From assembly GCA_019057475.1 (NCBI GenBank), contig DXJO01000041.1, positions 71,284-135,283 on the forward strand: a stretch of 64,000 nucleotides of DNA. Reading direction: 5' to 3'. Positions 23,657 to 32,685 of the stretch are shown piece by piece. Source of the stretch: Candidatus Thorarchaeota archaeon (GTDB lineage: Archaea; Asgardarchaeota; Thorarchaeia; Thorarchaeales; Thorarchaeaceae). A program made the translations under genes and the position numbers. The stretch's first letter is position 1, and the number at the start of each line of letters is the position of its first letter. The notes under the pieces are model-generated. The model ran no database searches. It worked only from the letters and a program-made list of their open reading frames with translations, and was not told the DNA's origin.

Positions 23657-24652
23657 CTACAAAATCTCTTCTTGATTCTCGCCAGAAGATATTCTCCTCT
23701 TTAGCGATTCTTCACGAATGTATCTCATTTTCCGAATTGGATAAACTAAAACTGTACTCACAATGATAATGGATGGGATTGCAAGCAGGATTTCCGATAT
23801 TACCTCGACTTCTCTTGTGTGATTAACAAGAAAATTACACCAGAGTGTGTTTTCTCTCACAGAATGAAATCCTCTCCAATACCGGAGAGGAAATTTCGAT
23901 TTAACGGCTGATTGTATTTCATCCATTGAGATACGCTTGGGGTCCCAGTTAAGTCGGAACGCTATTGAAATAACATCTGCAGCATCCAGATTTACATGAA
24001 TTGTGAATTCAATTGCCTGACCGTCAATCATTTCATCTATACACTTTCGAACTGTACGCGATGTCATTCCAAGCATCTTAGTAAGATTCGTAATCGGTTC
24101 ACGTGGATTTGATAGAAGGCATCTCAAGATGCGTTTGTGGTTCTTTCGTAGTTCGATACTACCACCACGACTTGCAGGTAGTGCATGAATCTCCACCCGA
24201 TCCACAGAATCGATACTCCGAACGTATTGATTAAGCTCATCAATCATTGTCGCATCTGTGCATTCAGCATGGACAATACAAGAACCATAGGAGTCGAAAT
24301 AGATTCTAGAAACGCGAGGAAACTCAAATATGCTATCTATAAAATCATTCTTTGAAACACCCTCAGTAGGGTATATCAGAATAAAGACCAGTTCGGATCC
24401 AATCATTGCTCTACTTGGTCTAATGTAATACCTCTCAATGACTCCTTTATCCTCCAAATGTTTTATCCGTTTCCGGATGGCGGAATCAGAAATTCCAAAC
24501 TTGCGTGCCAATTCCTTTCGTGAAGCACGACAATTCTCACCTAATTTATGAAGAATGCCCAAATCAATATCATCCAAAGGAATCACCACATACGGGTCAT
24601 GATAGACATGAAATCGAACTAATTGGTTCTTTTTTCTGTTTTGTTCTGCCAT
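23657..24652 (-). CDS. Lrp/AsnC-type regulator with two HTH domains
   Basis: About 331 residues. The first winged helix is canonical Lrp (DLGILHKLGENCRASRKELA, then FGISDSAIRKRIKHLEDKGVI), followed by an RAM-like ligand-binding domain. A second HTH follows (HKRILRCLLSNPREPITNLTK, LGMTSRTVRKCIDEM) and another alpha/beta domain, so the layout is HTH-RAM-HTH-RAM. I use the ATG at 24652; a TATA-like stretch lies about 40 bases further upstream. It is divergent from a membrane protein and a serine hydrolase gene, which may be its targets. Confidence 0.8.
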   Translation of the reverse strand: MAEQNRKKNQLVRFHVYHDPYVVIPLDDIDLGILHKLGENCRASRKELARKFGISDSAIRKRIKHLEDKGVIERYYIRPSRAMIGSELVFILIYPTEGVSKNDFIDSIFEFPRVSRIYFDSYGSCIVHAECTDATMIDELNQYVRSIDSVDRVEIHALPASRGGSIELRKNHKRILRCLLSNPREPITNLTKMLGMTSRTVRKCIDEMIDGQAIEFTIHVNLDAADVISIAFRLNWDPKRISMDEIQSAVKSKFPLRYWRGFHSVRENTLWCNFLVNHTREVEVISEILLAIPSIIIVSTVLVYPIRKMRYIREESLKRRISSGENQEEIL

Positions 24653-24746
24653 TATTAGCAAGAAAGCGGATTGCGTGGAAAGAACGTGCTTATTATTCAA
24701 ATATCAAATCCGACTGTACATGAAAGAGTATTAAGAGCTGAAAGTA

Positions 24747-25661
24747 ATGATTCTGATTCCTCCAATACTGGCATTTGTTTTCGCTTTCCTTATTCCGATA
24801 TTCATTTGCATTATTACTGGGTTGGCGATAAGATCTAAGAAACGCGGTTTCAATGATTGCTTTGGTACAATCGCCAGGATATTATACATACCAGAAGCAA
24901 AGGATATGGCTAGAGATGAGGGGACACATGAATCCAGCGGAATCAGTACATCGCTTCTCTTGATGTTTGTGGGAATCGTGATTTTCACCATCGCTAATCT
25001 TCTTGCTACATTCTATTTGAGCTTGATTGATGTTATGCATGTAATAAGCGTGGATAATGCCGGAGTGGTTAGCAATGTTTCATTCATATCAATTGAAGAC
25101 CCTTTTCATGGAGGATGGTGGGGATACTTACCCTGGTATGGTGGATATCCTATGCCACTTCTCGGACAAGATGCACATCATGAAACATGGGAGTGGATTC
25201 TATTCACAGGTATTGCATGGAACAATGATGTCTTCCTGCAATGGAGAATCATTGACATAAATCTGGGGCTTATAATTGCAAGTCTTTTCTTCCTCACTCC
25301 CCTTCTATTCAAAGCAGTTCGTGAAGCTGCAATACCATCGATTCTTCTCTTTCTATCAGGAACTCTGACAGCTATCAGAGGCTTCATCGGTATGCTTGGT
25401 AAAACAGTATCAATCCTTTATTTTGGTGGAACTCTGGATATGGGATATGTCAGCTATGACCTAGCAGAAATTGGAACAGCAGGCTTCGTGCAAATAGTGA
25501 TGATATCCTTACCTGTTATTCTAATTGGATTGGCAGTGTTTTCAATACTGGGATATTTCTATTGGAAATCACAACTTAAAGAAAGGGGAATCTCTGCCAA
25601 GTGGTTTATTCTCTTTGTTATGGCAACTTACCTTGTACCATTATTCCTTTCCGTGTGGTGA
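24747..25661 (+). CDS. Multi-pass membrane protein
   Basis: A 304-residue protein with about six hydrophobic segments, starting at once with one (PPILAFVFAFLIPIFICIITGL). A large Trp/His-rich extracytoplasmic loop (PFHGGWWGYLPWYGGYP, QDAHHETWEW) lies in the middle. No family recognised. The serine hydrolase gene starts five bases after its stop, so the two form an operon. Confidence 0.65.
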   Translation: MILIPPILAFVFAFLIPIFICIITGLAIRSKKRGFNDCFGTIARILYIPEAKDMARDEGTHESSGISTSLLLMFVGIVIFTIANLLATFYLSLIDVMHVISVDNAGVVSNVSFISIEDPFHGGWWGYLPWYGGYPMPLLGQDAHHETWEWILFTGIAWNNDVFLQWRIIDINLGLIIASLFFLTPLLFKAVREAAIPSILLFLSGTLTAIRGFIGMLGKTVSILYFGGTLDMGYVSYDLAEIGTAGFVQIVMISLPVILIGLAVFSILGYFYWKSQLKERGISAKWFILFVMATYLVPLFLSVW

Positions 25662-25665
25662 TAGA

Positions 25666-26922
25666 ATGACACGAAAATTACAAGTCATATCAGTCTTGGT
25701 TTGCTGTTGTATAATCACACTCTCACTACCTCAGAATTCAGTGGAGTACAATTCAAGGGAATTACATAGCGAGTTCACAGTAAGTGACAGAAACTATTGG
25801 CCTACAGAAGGTTGGAGGAATTCAACTCCTGAAGAACAGGGGATGAGCTCTGAAGATATCAATAGAATGATGAACTTCATTGAGGCGGAAGATATCAATA
25901 TCGATTCTGTGTTAATCACAAGACACGGGTATATTGTGCATGAAGAGTATCCCAGTTCGTGGTATGATGAGGATAGAAAGCACGAGTTGCATTCAGCAAC
26001 TAAGAGTTTCACATCAGCATTGGTAGGAATCGCAATAGACAATGGGTATATTGACAATGTTTCTCAACCCATGTTGCCGTTCTTTTCAGATTACAATATA
26101 ACCAATATCGATGAACGAAGAGAAAGAATTTCAATTGAAGATCTGCTAACGATGCGAGCGGGTATGTTCTGGGATGAAATAAGTGCACCCTATCTTTCAC
26201 CTGAGAATGATGTATATTACATTCTAACAGGTGATGGAGTAGACCATTGTCTCAATCTTGATATGGTGGCAGAACCTGGGGAATTATGGCACTACAGCGG
26301 TGGAGCCTCACACCTACTTGCAGCAATTGTACAAGTTGCAACTGGAACGGATTTTCTTGAATTTGCGACAGAGCACCTCTTTGATCCCTTAGGAATTGAC
26401 GATTATTATTGGACATACGATGGGAGTCATAACTGGTATACCGGAGCGTGGGGATTGAAGTTGAATTCTCGCAGTCTTGCAAAGTTCGGATATCTATTCT
26501 TGAACAATGGAACTTGGGATGGGCAACAGATAATCTCTGAAGAATGGGTAAATGTATCAACATCTAGCTATACTTTGTTTGAAGGTCATACGGGCTATGG
26601 ATATCAATGGTGGACACTTCCAAACTTTGGTGTATATTATGCAGCGGGAAGAAATGGTCAATTCATCCTCGTTGTTCCAGACCTAGATATTGTGGTTGTC
26701 TTCACATCAAGTATCTATACTGAAAGCCATAATATACCAATCAGTCTACTCACGGACTTCATCTTAAATAATGATAATGTGCCTATTCCGGATTCAATCC
26801 GAAGCATTGTCATCAATATCATCATAGTTGCATTACTAGCGGTCCCAGTTGTGATTATGGGATATCAACGGATGAATGCTCGGAAACCCAACCTCAATCA
26901 CAATTCCACTTCTAGCATTTAG
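25666..26922 (+). CDS. Exported serine hydrolase, beta-lactamase/class C fold
   Basis: A 418-residue protein starting with a signal or anchor helix (VISVLVCCCIITLSL). LHSATKSFTSALVGIAID carries the catalytic S-x-x-K, and LWHYSGGASHLLAAIV the Y-S-G/N motif. WGLKLNSRSLAKFGYLFLNNG is typical of the beta-lactamase-related family, and a late YYAAGRNGQ stands for the K/H-x-G position. A C-terminal membrane helix (IVINIIIVALLAVPVVIM) and basic tail anchor it facing outward. Family members hydrolyse esters, peptides or amides. Confidence 0.88.
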   Translation: MTRKLQVISVLVCCCIITLSLPQNSVEYNSRELHSEFTVSDRNYWPTEGWRNSTPEEQGMSSEDINRMMNFIEAEDINIDSVLITRHGYIVHEEYPSSWYDEDRKHELHSATKSFTSALVGIAIDNGYIDNVSQPMLPFFSDYNITNIDERRERISIEDLLTMRAGMFWDEISAPYLSPENDVYYILTGDGVDHCLNLDMVAEPGELWHYSGGASHLLAAIVQVATGTDFLEFATEHLFDPLGIDDYYWTYDGSHNWYTGAWGLKLNSRSLAKFGYLFLNNGTWDGQQIISEEWVNVSTSSYTLFEGHTGYGYQWWTLPNFGVYYAAGRNGQFILVVPDLDIVVVFTSSIYTESHNIPISLLTDFILNNDNVPIPDSIRSIVINIIIVALLAVPVVIMGYQRMNARKPNLNHNSTSSI

Positions 26923-27140
26923 GACAATCTGGAACTCTCCCTTAGGTGGGAACCGAAGCCTTTAGAGTAGAAACAAAAAAACGGCAGAATCTACTCAGAG
27001 TTGCGCTTGAACGAATGGAGATGGGCTGAATCAAGAAATAGCTGCAGTTTCACATCCTGAAGTTTCCTTAAAACTTTGCTTCGACATCGGCAATATCTTA
27101 TTACAAGTGAAAACACTCTGACAACGCTGGCTGAAGAACC

Positions 27141-27551
27141 ATGAAGAGAGTGCTTTTCCTATGTACAGGAAACTCAGCAAGGAGTCAGATGGCTGAGGCA
27201 CTCCTGAGGTCGCTTGCGGGCGACAGTTACGAGGCGTATAGTGCCGGTACTGACATCGCTCCCGTTGTGAATCCATTCGCACTAGAGGTACTTGGGGAGG
27301 TAGGTGCAGATACAGAGGGGCTGCATTCGAAAAGCCTTGACATCTTCATGGACCAGTCCTTTGATTTGGTCATCACTGTCTGCGACAATGCTAGACAAAC
27401 TTGTCCGTTCTTTCCGGGAGCCAAATCAATGGACCACTGGTCCTTGGAAGACCCTGCTGCATTCCAAGGTACTCGCGAAGAAATTCTCTTTAAGTTCAGG
27501 GAATCTAGGAACGAGATTGAGAGGAGAATCAGGACTGCCTTTCTGATTTAG
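27141..27551 (+). CDS. arsC: Arsenate reductase, low-molecular-weight phosphatase type
   Basis: A 136-residue protein with the P-loop LCTGNSARSQMAEALLR (C-x5-R), a second conserved cysteine in VITVCDNARQTCPFFPG (two redox cysteines, as in thioredoxin-coupled ArsC) and the general acid in WSLEDPAAFQG. It reduces arsenate to arsenite for export. No arsenite pump or ArsR is adjacent. Start ATG at 27141. Confidence 0.9.
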   Translation: MKRVLFLCTGNSARSQMAEALLRSLAGDSYEAYSAGTDIAPVVNPFALEVLGEVGADTEGLHSKSLDIFMDQSFDLVITVCDNARQTCPFFPGAKSMDHWSLEDPAAFQGTREEILFKFRESRNEIERRIRTAFLI

Positions 27552-27574
27552 TAATAACGAGGCTTCCATGGGAC

Positions 27575-29581
27575 TCATCGCTCAACCCATGTGAACTTCC
27601 TCTGTAGTGTCGTGGGATACACCTTACGCCAGTCATATTCCACCCTCTGACACCACTTGTACACAGTCCTAGGATGAATATAAGATTTCAAGGAGGTTCC
27701 CAAGTTCCACGTGCGACAATTCCCAGCCAGAGCATAATCGACTTGAATCTTCTTTTTGGCAAGCTCCGCCTTCTTGACGCGATCTCTTGCCCCCTGCACT
27801 ATTCGCTCTACTCGTGCAACACGCTCAATTGACTTCTCGCGGAACGTCGCGAGGATATTTTGCTTCCTCTCAAGGTTAGCTTTGCTCTTTCGATAACGTT
27901 CTCTTGCGTTGGCCAGCCCGGTTTCAGCTTTCTCTAGTCGGTTTCGAGCCCTCTCTATACTAGCTTGGGCACCTTCAAGGCGTTCTTTCTTGGTTGTCAT
28001 GCCCTTGCGCTTGCTTCCCCTTGTGCGACGTTTGCGATCTCTGGCATTATCCCATGTGATTTTCGCTTTATCCCGCTTCTCTCGCCAAATCGCAACAGTG
28101 GCTTTGTTCTTTTCCACAATCTGCTTCTGTCTAGTGACCAAGTCTTGCTTCTTCGTTCGCAATGTCTTCTCTTTTCTGGATACTGCCCTCAGGCGCTTTC
28201 TCTTGACAGCAAGTTGCGCTTTCGCTTTCTCAATGCGGACATCTGCTTTCTTCAGTCGCTCAAGATACCGTTCTGCAGTGCGATTCCAACCTTTGGGTGC
28301 TTGCTTGGTATGATTCATCACTCGCGCAACTTCTAGGTTGGCACGCTTGAAAGCCGCTTTCTTGATGAAATTAGGGTCAGTTCGCTTTGTACGGCTGCGC
28401 GTCAATTCCTCTTGCATCAACTTTGTGGCATGGTGTGTCCTGAACATTTTGGCTGTGAGGTCTGGATCCACTTCACTCAGGAATTTGTTGACGTGTGTGC
28501 TGCGAATGCTGGGGAATATCTGGGCTAGTTTCCTCGGGTCGGCGCTGGTTCTTCTGCCCGCTCGGGAAGAGAATGATTCTACTCGTTCTACGGCCCCTTC
28601 GTATATTTCTCTAAATACTTCAAAGACTTCAGAAGGCACTTCCAGCTCCTTATGCCAAGAAACGCTATCCTTGCCCAAGAAGTCAAACACAATGGAGTTT
28701 CTCTTGAATGTCAGATGCTCAGCTCTGAGTGTCGTTGCACCAACAGTGTCTGCCTCGTCGGGGTCCTTTTCATCACCCACACGTAGACTGAGGTACTCGA
28801 TCAGATAGCATGCAGCGGCAACCATTCTTCGCTTTGGTTTATCAGAATGCAGCCCCTCCATTATGTGGTCACGAATCACTTCTGTTAATCGTCCCATTCG
28901 AAGTGCTTTGTCGAACTTCGCAGCCTCGCGCTCCTGTTTGATGGGAGTGCTATCATGCAGCCAGATGTATTTCACCTTGCCCGTGAGCTCATCCATCCAC
29001 TTGGCAATCCACATGGAATCGTGGGACCACTCAAGTGCCCTCCAGTGACCTTCTGGTATCGGCGCATCGGGGCTAAGATTCAGCGTGATGTCTTTGTGTG
29101 TGACCCCTCGTTTCCATCTTCCTCTGAAAGGATGTTTGCCCCGACCCATGAAAATGCCTGAGGGTTCCGTTTGGTAGTTTCCAAGCTCCATTCGCTCCCC
29201 GTCAACAAGAGCGTAGCCAAAGACCTCTTTCAAACGCTCGCGCTCAGCTTTCCTTGATTCCCGCGCGGCCTTCTTCTCCTCCTTGGTCATTGCCGCTTTG
29301 GCTGCACGTTCTCTCTCAACCACATCAACTGCTTCGCTGAAGTCTACCTCTTCGACTCTGAGGTTTGGCTCGATCTGGAGTGCATCGCTGAAATCGTTCA
29401 TGAAGTTGCTTGCAAACACAGGGTCCTCAACATACGGCGTACCGAGCTTCTTCACCCAGGCAATTGCCATTGCTTCCTGCAACTGGTCAAGGGTGATGCT
29501 TTCACCTCTCGCTATTATGGCAAGGCCAAGGGGTTCTGGCTGCTCGATGACTATTATGCCGTTGTGCTGTAGTGACTCCAT
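27575..29581 (-). CDS. DNA topoisomerase IB, eukaryotic type
   Basis: A 668-residue protein. The core holds SLRVGDEKDPDEADTVGATT with the first catalytic Arg, KMFRTHHATKLMQ with the second, and MNHTKQAPKGW with the catalytic His. A long charged coiled-coil linker follows (roughly residues 440-600). The C-terminal LGTSLKSYIHPR carries the active-site Tyr (about residue 634), matching human TOP1 TSKLNYLDPR. It relaxes supercoils through a 3'-phosphotyrosine intermediate. The N-terminal 90 residues are lineage-specific. It converges with arsC. Confidence 0.93.
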   Translation of the reverse strand: MESLQHNGIIVIEQPEPLGLAIIARGESITLDQLQEAMAIAWVKKLGTPYVEDPVFASNFMNDFSDALQIEPNLRVEEVDFSEAVDVVERERAAKAAMTKEEKKAARESRKAERERLKEVFGYALVDGERMELGNYQTEPSGIFMGRGKHPFRGRWKRGVTHKDITLNLSPDAPIPEGHWRALEWSHDSMWIAKWMDELTGKVKYIWLHDSTPIKQEREAAKFDKALRMGRLTEVIRDHIMEGLHSDKPKRRMVAAACYLIEYLSLRVGDEKDPDEADTVGATTLRAEHLTFKRNSIVFDFLGKDSVSWHKELEVPSEVFEVFREIYEGAVERVESFSSRAGRRTSADPRKLAQIFPSIRSTHVNKFLSEVDPDLTAKMFRTHHATKLMQEELTRSRTKRTDPNFIKKAAFKRANLEVARVMNHTKQAPKGWNRTAERYLERLKKADVRIEKAKAQLAVKRKRLRAVSRKEKTLRTKKQDLVTRQKQIVEKNKATVAIWREKRDKAKITWDNARDRKRRTRGSKRKGMTTKKERLEGAQASIERARNRLEKAETGLANARERYRKSKANLERKQNILATFREKSIERVARVERIVQGARDRVKKAELAKKKIQVDYALAGNCRTWNLGTSLKSYIHPRTVYKWCQRVEYDWRKVYPTTLQRKFTWVER

Positions 29582-30168
29582 CAGGATGCCTCTTCCATTG
29601 CTAAGGTGGGATGTAAAGACAGATATCTATCAGGCGGCTCGCGGACTCCGCTTAGAGTCGTGGTCAACAGGGAGTGAACAAAAGCATTGTGCTAACGGTG
29701 GCCCACTAGGTGGTCACCATACGATGATTCGCTGACCCCTGGAGCTGGAGGAAAGGGGAGGTTCACGATTATCTCATCAAGCTACACCTGGAGAGGTGAA
29801 TCGAATGGAATCGGTCTGACTTGATGCTGCTTGTACAATTTTGACTTATTCGACATTGGGATGGTTGATTCAAACTATATCGTCGTTGAATCGGGAGTCC
29901 TTGCGGCTTCAGCCAGGTAGATCCTCAAAGTCTGCAACAGACCACGAAAATCTGATGGTGTCATGCTCCAGAGCGTGTCCATTCCACTCACAAACCATAG
30001 TCGGATTACTCATGACTGCGTTCCAGAGTAAGCTGATTAATAAGGTCATTTTCTCATTTTGAATAATGATTCATATGTTTCTTCTGTCGGCGAATGCAGG
30101 CATGCCGGCTAAGCTTCTTGATAACCCAGCATGGGTACAATGCTCAAGACGTTTTGACTGGAATTAAA
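29582..30168 (+). other. Intergenic stretch without a recognisable gene
   Basis: About 590 bases between divergent topoisomerase IB and mvhD. Small open frames lack protein-like composition. It must contain both promoters. GGTGG CCCACTAGGT GGTCACC-type local symmetry near 29697-29718 is the only structure noted. Confidence 0.4.
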
Positions 30169-30671
30169 ATGAGAACGAAGGGAAAAAAGGGAGGCAGACG
30201 AAAACGGAGAAAGCAAAAAACGGAGGAGTTACGACACCTTATGAAGAAGCTTTCAAACCAAGAATTATCGCATTCCTTTGCAATTGGTGTAGTTATGCAG
30301 GAGCGGATTTAGCAGGTACAAGCCGTGTTCAGTATTCCCCCAATGTATACCCGGTCAGGGTCAACTGCTCGAGTCGGGTGGATCCTACTATCGTGATTAA
30401 AGCCATTTTGATGGGAGCAGATGGTGTACTCATAGCAGGCTGTCATCCAGGTGATTGCCACTACAAATCTGGTAACCTCTATACAAGAAGGAGGGTCATG
30501 ATGCTAAAGACACTTCTTGAAACAATAGGGATAGCACCTGATAGATTGCGATTGGAGTGGATATCTGCATCGGAGGGCAATAAGTTTGGCAAAGTGGTTG
30601 ACCAATTTGTGGAAGAGATCAAAGAACTTGGTCCATATCCCATGGGGGGCTTATTGAATGATCGAGTATGA
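30169..30671 (+). CDS. mvhD: MvhD-type iron-sulfur electron carrier, frameshifted near the start
   Basis: From about 30222 the frame reads FKPRIIAFLCNWCSYAGADLAG, then VRVNCSSRVDPTIVIKAILMGADGVLIAGCHPGDCHY, the cysteine motifs of the methyl-viologen hydrogenase delta subunit. This carries electrons between heterodisulfide reductase and a hydrogenase or formate dehydrogenase. No start codon exists in this frame. The ATG at 30169 joins it if the A6 run at 30183-30188 is read as A7, giving a short Lys-rich N-terminus. The 3' end overlaps fdhA by 14 bases. The only in-frame start is a GTG at 30378, which would remove the first cysteines. Confidence 0.8.
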
Positions 30672-32685
30672 GTCAACCATTTGTCCATACTGCAGCTGCG
30701 GCTGCGGAATTTACTTAGTAATAAAGGATGGAAAGATCATCGGTCAGGAGCCGCAGCATGAACACCCTATAAATGAAGGGGGGAACTGTCCCAAGGGAAG
30801 GAATGCCTACCAATTTCTATATGCTGATGATAGACTGAAAACACCCTTGATAAAAAAAGATGGTAGGTTGGAAGAAAGCACATGGGATGAAGCGCTTGAC
30901 CTCATTGCCGCCAAACTGAAGAAAGCAGACCCAGATGATTTCGGTCTGCTAGCATCGGGGAAGAATACAAATGAAGAGGCCTATGTACTGCAGAAGTTTG
31001 CACGTGTGATTATGGGTACCAACAATGTAGAGTACTGTGGTCGTCTGTGTCATTCACCTACTGCGGCTGGACTCGGTCCTACAGTTGGGTCCGGCGTCAT
31101 GCCAATTTCTCAGCTTGATATTCAGAAAGCAGATTGCATCTTTCTAGTCGGAATCAATCCAAAAGAAACATTCCCTATGATGGCAAAGAGGATACTAAGG
31201 GCTAAGGAGAAAGGCGCAAAGGTAATCGTATTGGACCCAAGGAAAACAGTCACTGCAAGAGATATTGGAAACATCCACCTCCAGTTGGAGCCGGGAACAG
31301 ACATAGCTGTACTCAATTCTATGATGAAAGTCATTCTTGATGAGGGACTAGAAAGTAAAGAGTTTATAGAGTCCCGAACAGAAGGGATCGAAAGACTGCG
31401 CGATCATCTTGCTTCTCTAGACCTGAAGGAGATGGAAAAAATTTCTGGGGTTCCCCTGAAAGAACTAAAAAAGGCAGCTCGATGGCTTGCTAAGGCGGAA
31501 ATTGGTTGTGTGTTATATAACCAAGGGCTCAATCAACATTCTAAAGGAGCAGATAATGTCAAGGCTCTCGCTACACTGGCGTTGGTGACTGGTCAATACG
31601 GAAGACCGGGTACAGGTATCAGCCCAACTCGTGGTCAGATCAACGGTGAAGGTACGGGAGATATGGGTTGCCTTAATGTGTTTTACCCTGGATTCCAGAG
31701 AGTTGGTACAGGTGCATCTGAAAAGTTTGAGAAGCTCTGGGGTGTAGATAACCTTCCTTCTAAACCTGGATATCCGTATACCAAAATGCTCCAAGAAACT
31801 AAGTATCTGTGGGTGGTAGGAACAAATCCTATGATGGCGGCCCCAGATGTTGATAGTGTGCGAGAGGCGCTTGAGCGAAAAGAGCTGTTGATAGTCCAAG
31901 ACATCTTTCCCACAGAAACAGCCCAGTTGGCTGATGTCGTGCTCCCTGTGGCTACGTGGGTAGAAAGAGAAGGCATCCATGCTTATGTAGATCGGAGAGT
32001 ACAGAAGATAAATAGAATAATAGACCCACCAGCTGAAGCTAAACCAGATTGGTGGATTGTGTGTCAGTTGGCGGAAAGAATGGGATACAAGAGCAAATTC
32101 GACTTCTCATCTCCTGGTGAGATATTCGAAGAGATAAGAAGATGTGTTCCACCATATAAGGGAATAACCTATGAAAGACTCGAAAAGACTGTAGGAGGTA
32201 TCCAATGGCCATGCCCTACGGAGGATCATCCAGGCACCACTACTTTCTTCACAAAAAAGTTCAACACGCCTGATGGACTAGGCCATCTTCAAGTAGTAGA
32301 CTACAGACCTCAAGCTGAACAGCCTGATGAAGATTATCCCTATGTTCTCACAACTGGAAGAAGTATATTCCATTATCACACTGGCTCGATGACCCGTAGG
32401 ACGCCAAAGCTGAATGATGAAACCCCAAAAGGTTTCTGCCAGATTAACCCTACTGATGCTGTTGCAGAGAAAATTAGAAACGGAGACAAAGTCATTCTGA
32501 AAACTAGACGTGGCAGTATCGAAGCAGAAGCTCACGTAACCGATGAGGTTCCGAAGGGGCTTGTGTTTCTTCCTTTCCACTTCGGCGAGTCATGCGCCAA
32601 CAAGCTCACTAATCCCGTATTGGACCCTGCTTGCGGGATGCCGGAGTATAAAGCATGTGCAGTCAAGATAGAGGTGAAAACATGA
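30658..32685 (+). CDS. fdhA: Formate dehydrogenase alpha subunit (molybdopterin)
   Basis: A 675-residue protein. The [4Fe-4S] motif CPYCSCGCGIYL...GGNCPKG is at the N-terminus, and NVEYCGRLCHSPTAAGL carries the Cys that ligands Mo or W where other enzymes use selenocysteine. Molybdopterin-guanine-dinucleotide stretches (FLVGINPKETFPMMAKRI, LWVVGTNPMMAAPD) and the C-terminal domain VLTTGRSIFHYHTGSMTRR follow. It oxidises formate to CO2. The ATG overlaps mvhD, and the stop overlaps fdhB as ATGA, so the three genes are one operon. Confidence 0.93.
   Translation: MIEYESTICPYCSCGCGIYLVIKDGKIIGQEPQHEHPINEGGNCPKGRNAYQFLYADDRLKTPLIKKDGRLEESTWDEALDLIAAKLKKADPDDFGLLASGKNTNEEAYVLQKFARVIMGTNNVEYCGRLCHSPTAAGLGPTVGSGVMPISQLDIQKADCIFLVGINPKETFPMMAKRILRAKEKGAKVIVLDPRKTVTARDIGNIHLQLEPGTDIAVLNSMMKVILDEGLESKEFIESRTEGIERLRDHLASLDLKEMEKISGVPLKELKKAARWLAKAEIGCVLYNQGLNQHSKGADNVKALATLALVTGQYGRPGTGISPTRGQINGEGTGDMGCLNVFYPGFQRVGTGASEKFEKLWGVDNLPSKPGYPYTKMLQETKYLWVVGTNPMMAAPDVDSVREALERKELLIVQDIFPTETAQLADVVLPVATWVEREGIHAYVDRRVQKINRIIDPPAEAKPDWWIVCQLAERMGYKSKFDFSSPGEIFEEIRRCVPPYKGITYERLEKTVGGIQWPCPTEDHPGTTTFFTKKFNTPDGLGHLQVVDYRPQAEQPDEDYPYVLTTGRSIFHYHTGSMTRRTPKLNDETPKGFCQINPTDAVAEKIRNGDKVILKTRRGSIEAEAHVTDEVPKGLVFLPFHFGESCANKLTNPVLDPACGMPEYKACAVKIEVKT

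Noticed and set aside
27909-28808. Long plus-strand frames opposite topoisomerase IB
   Set aside because: They mirror the charged linker of TopIB; Ser/Arg/Leu-rich composition without motifs marks them as shadows.
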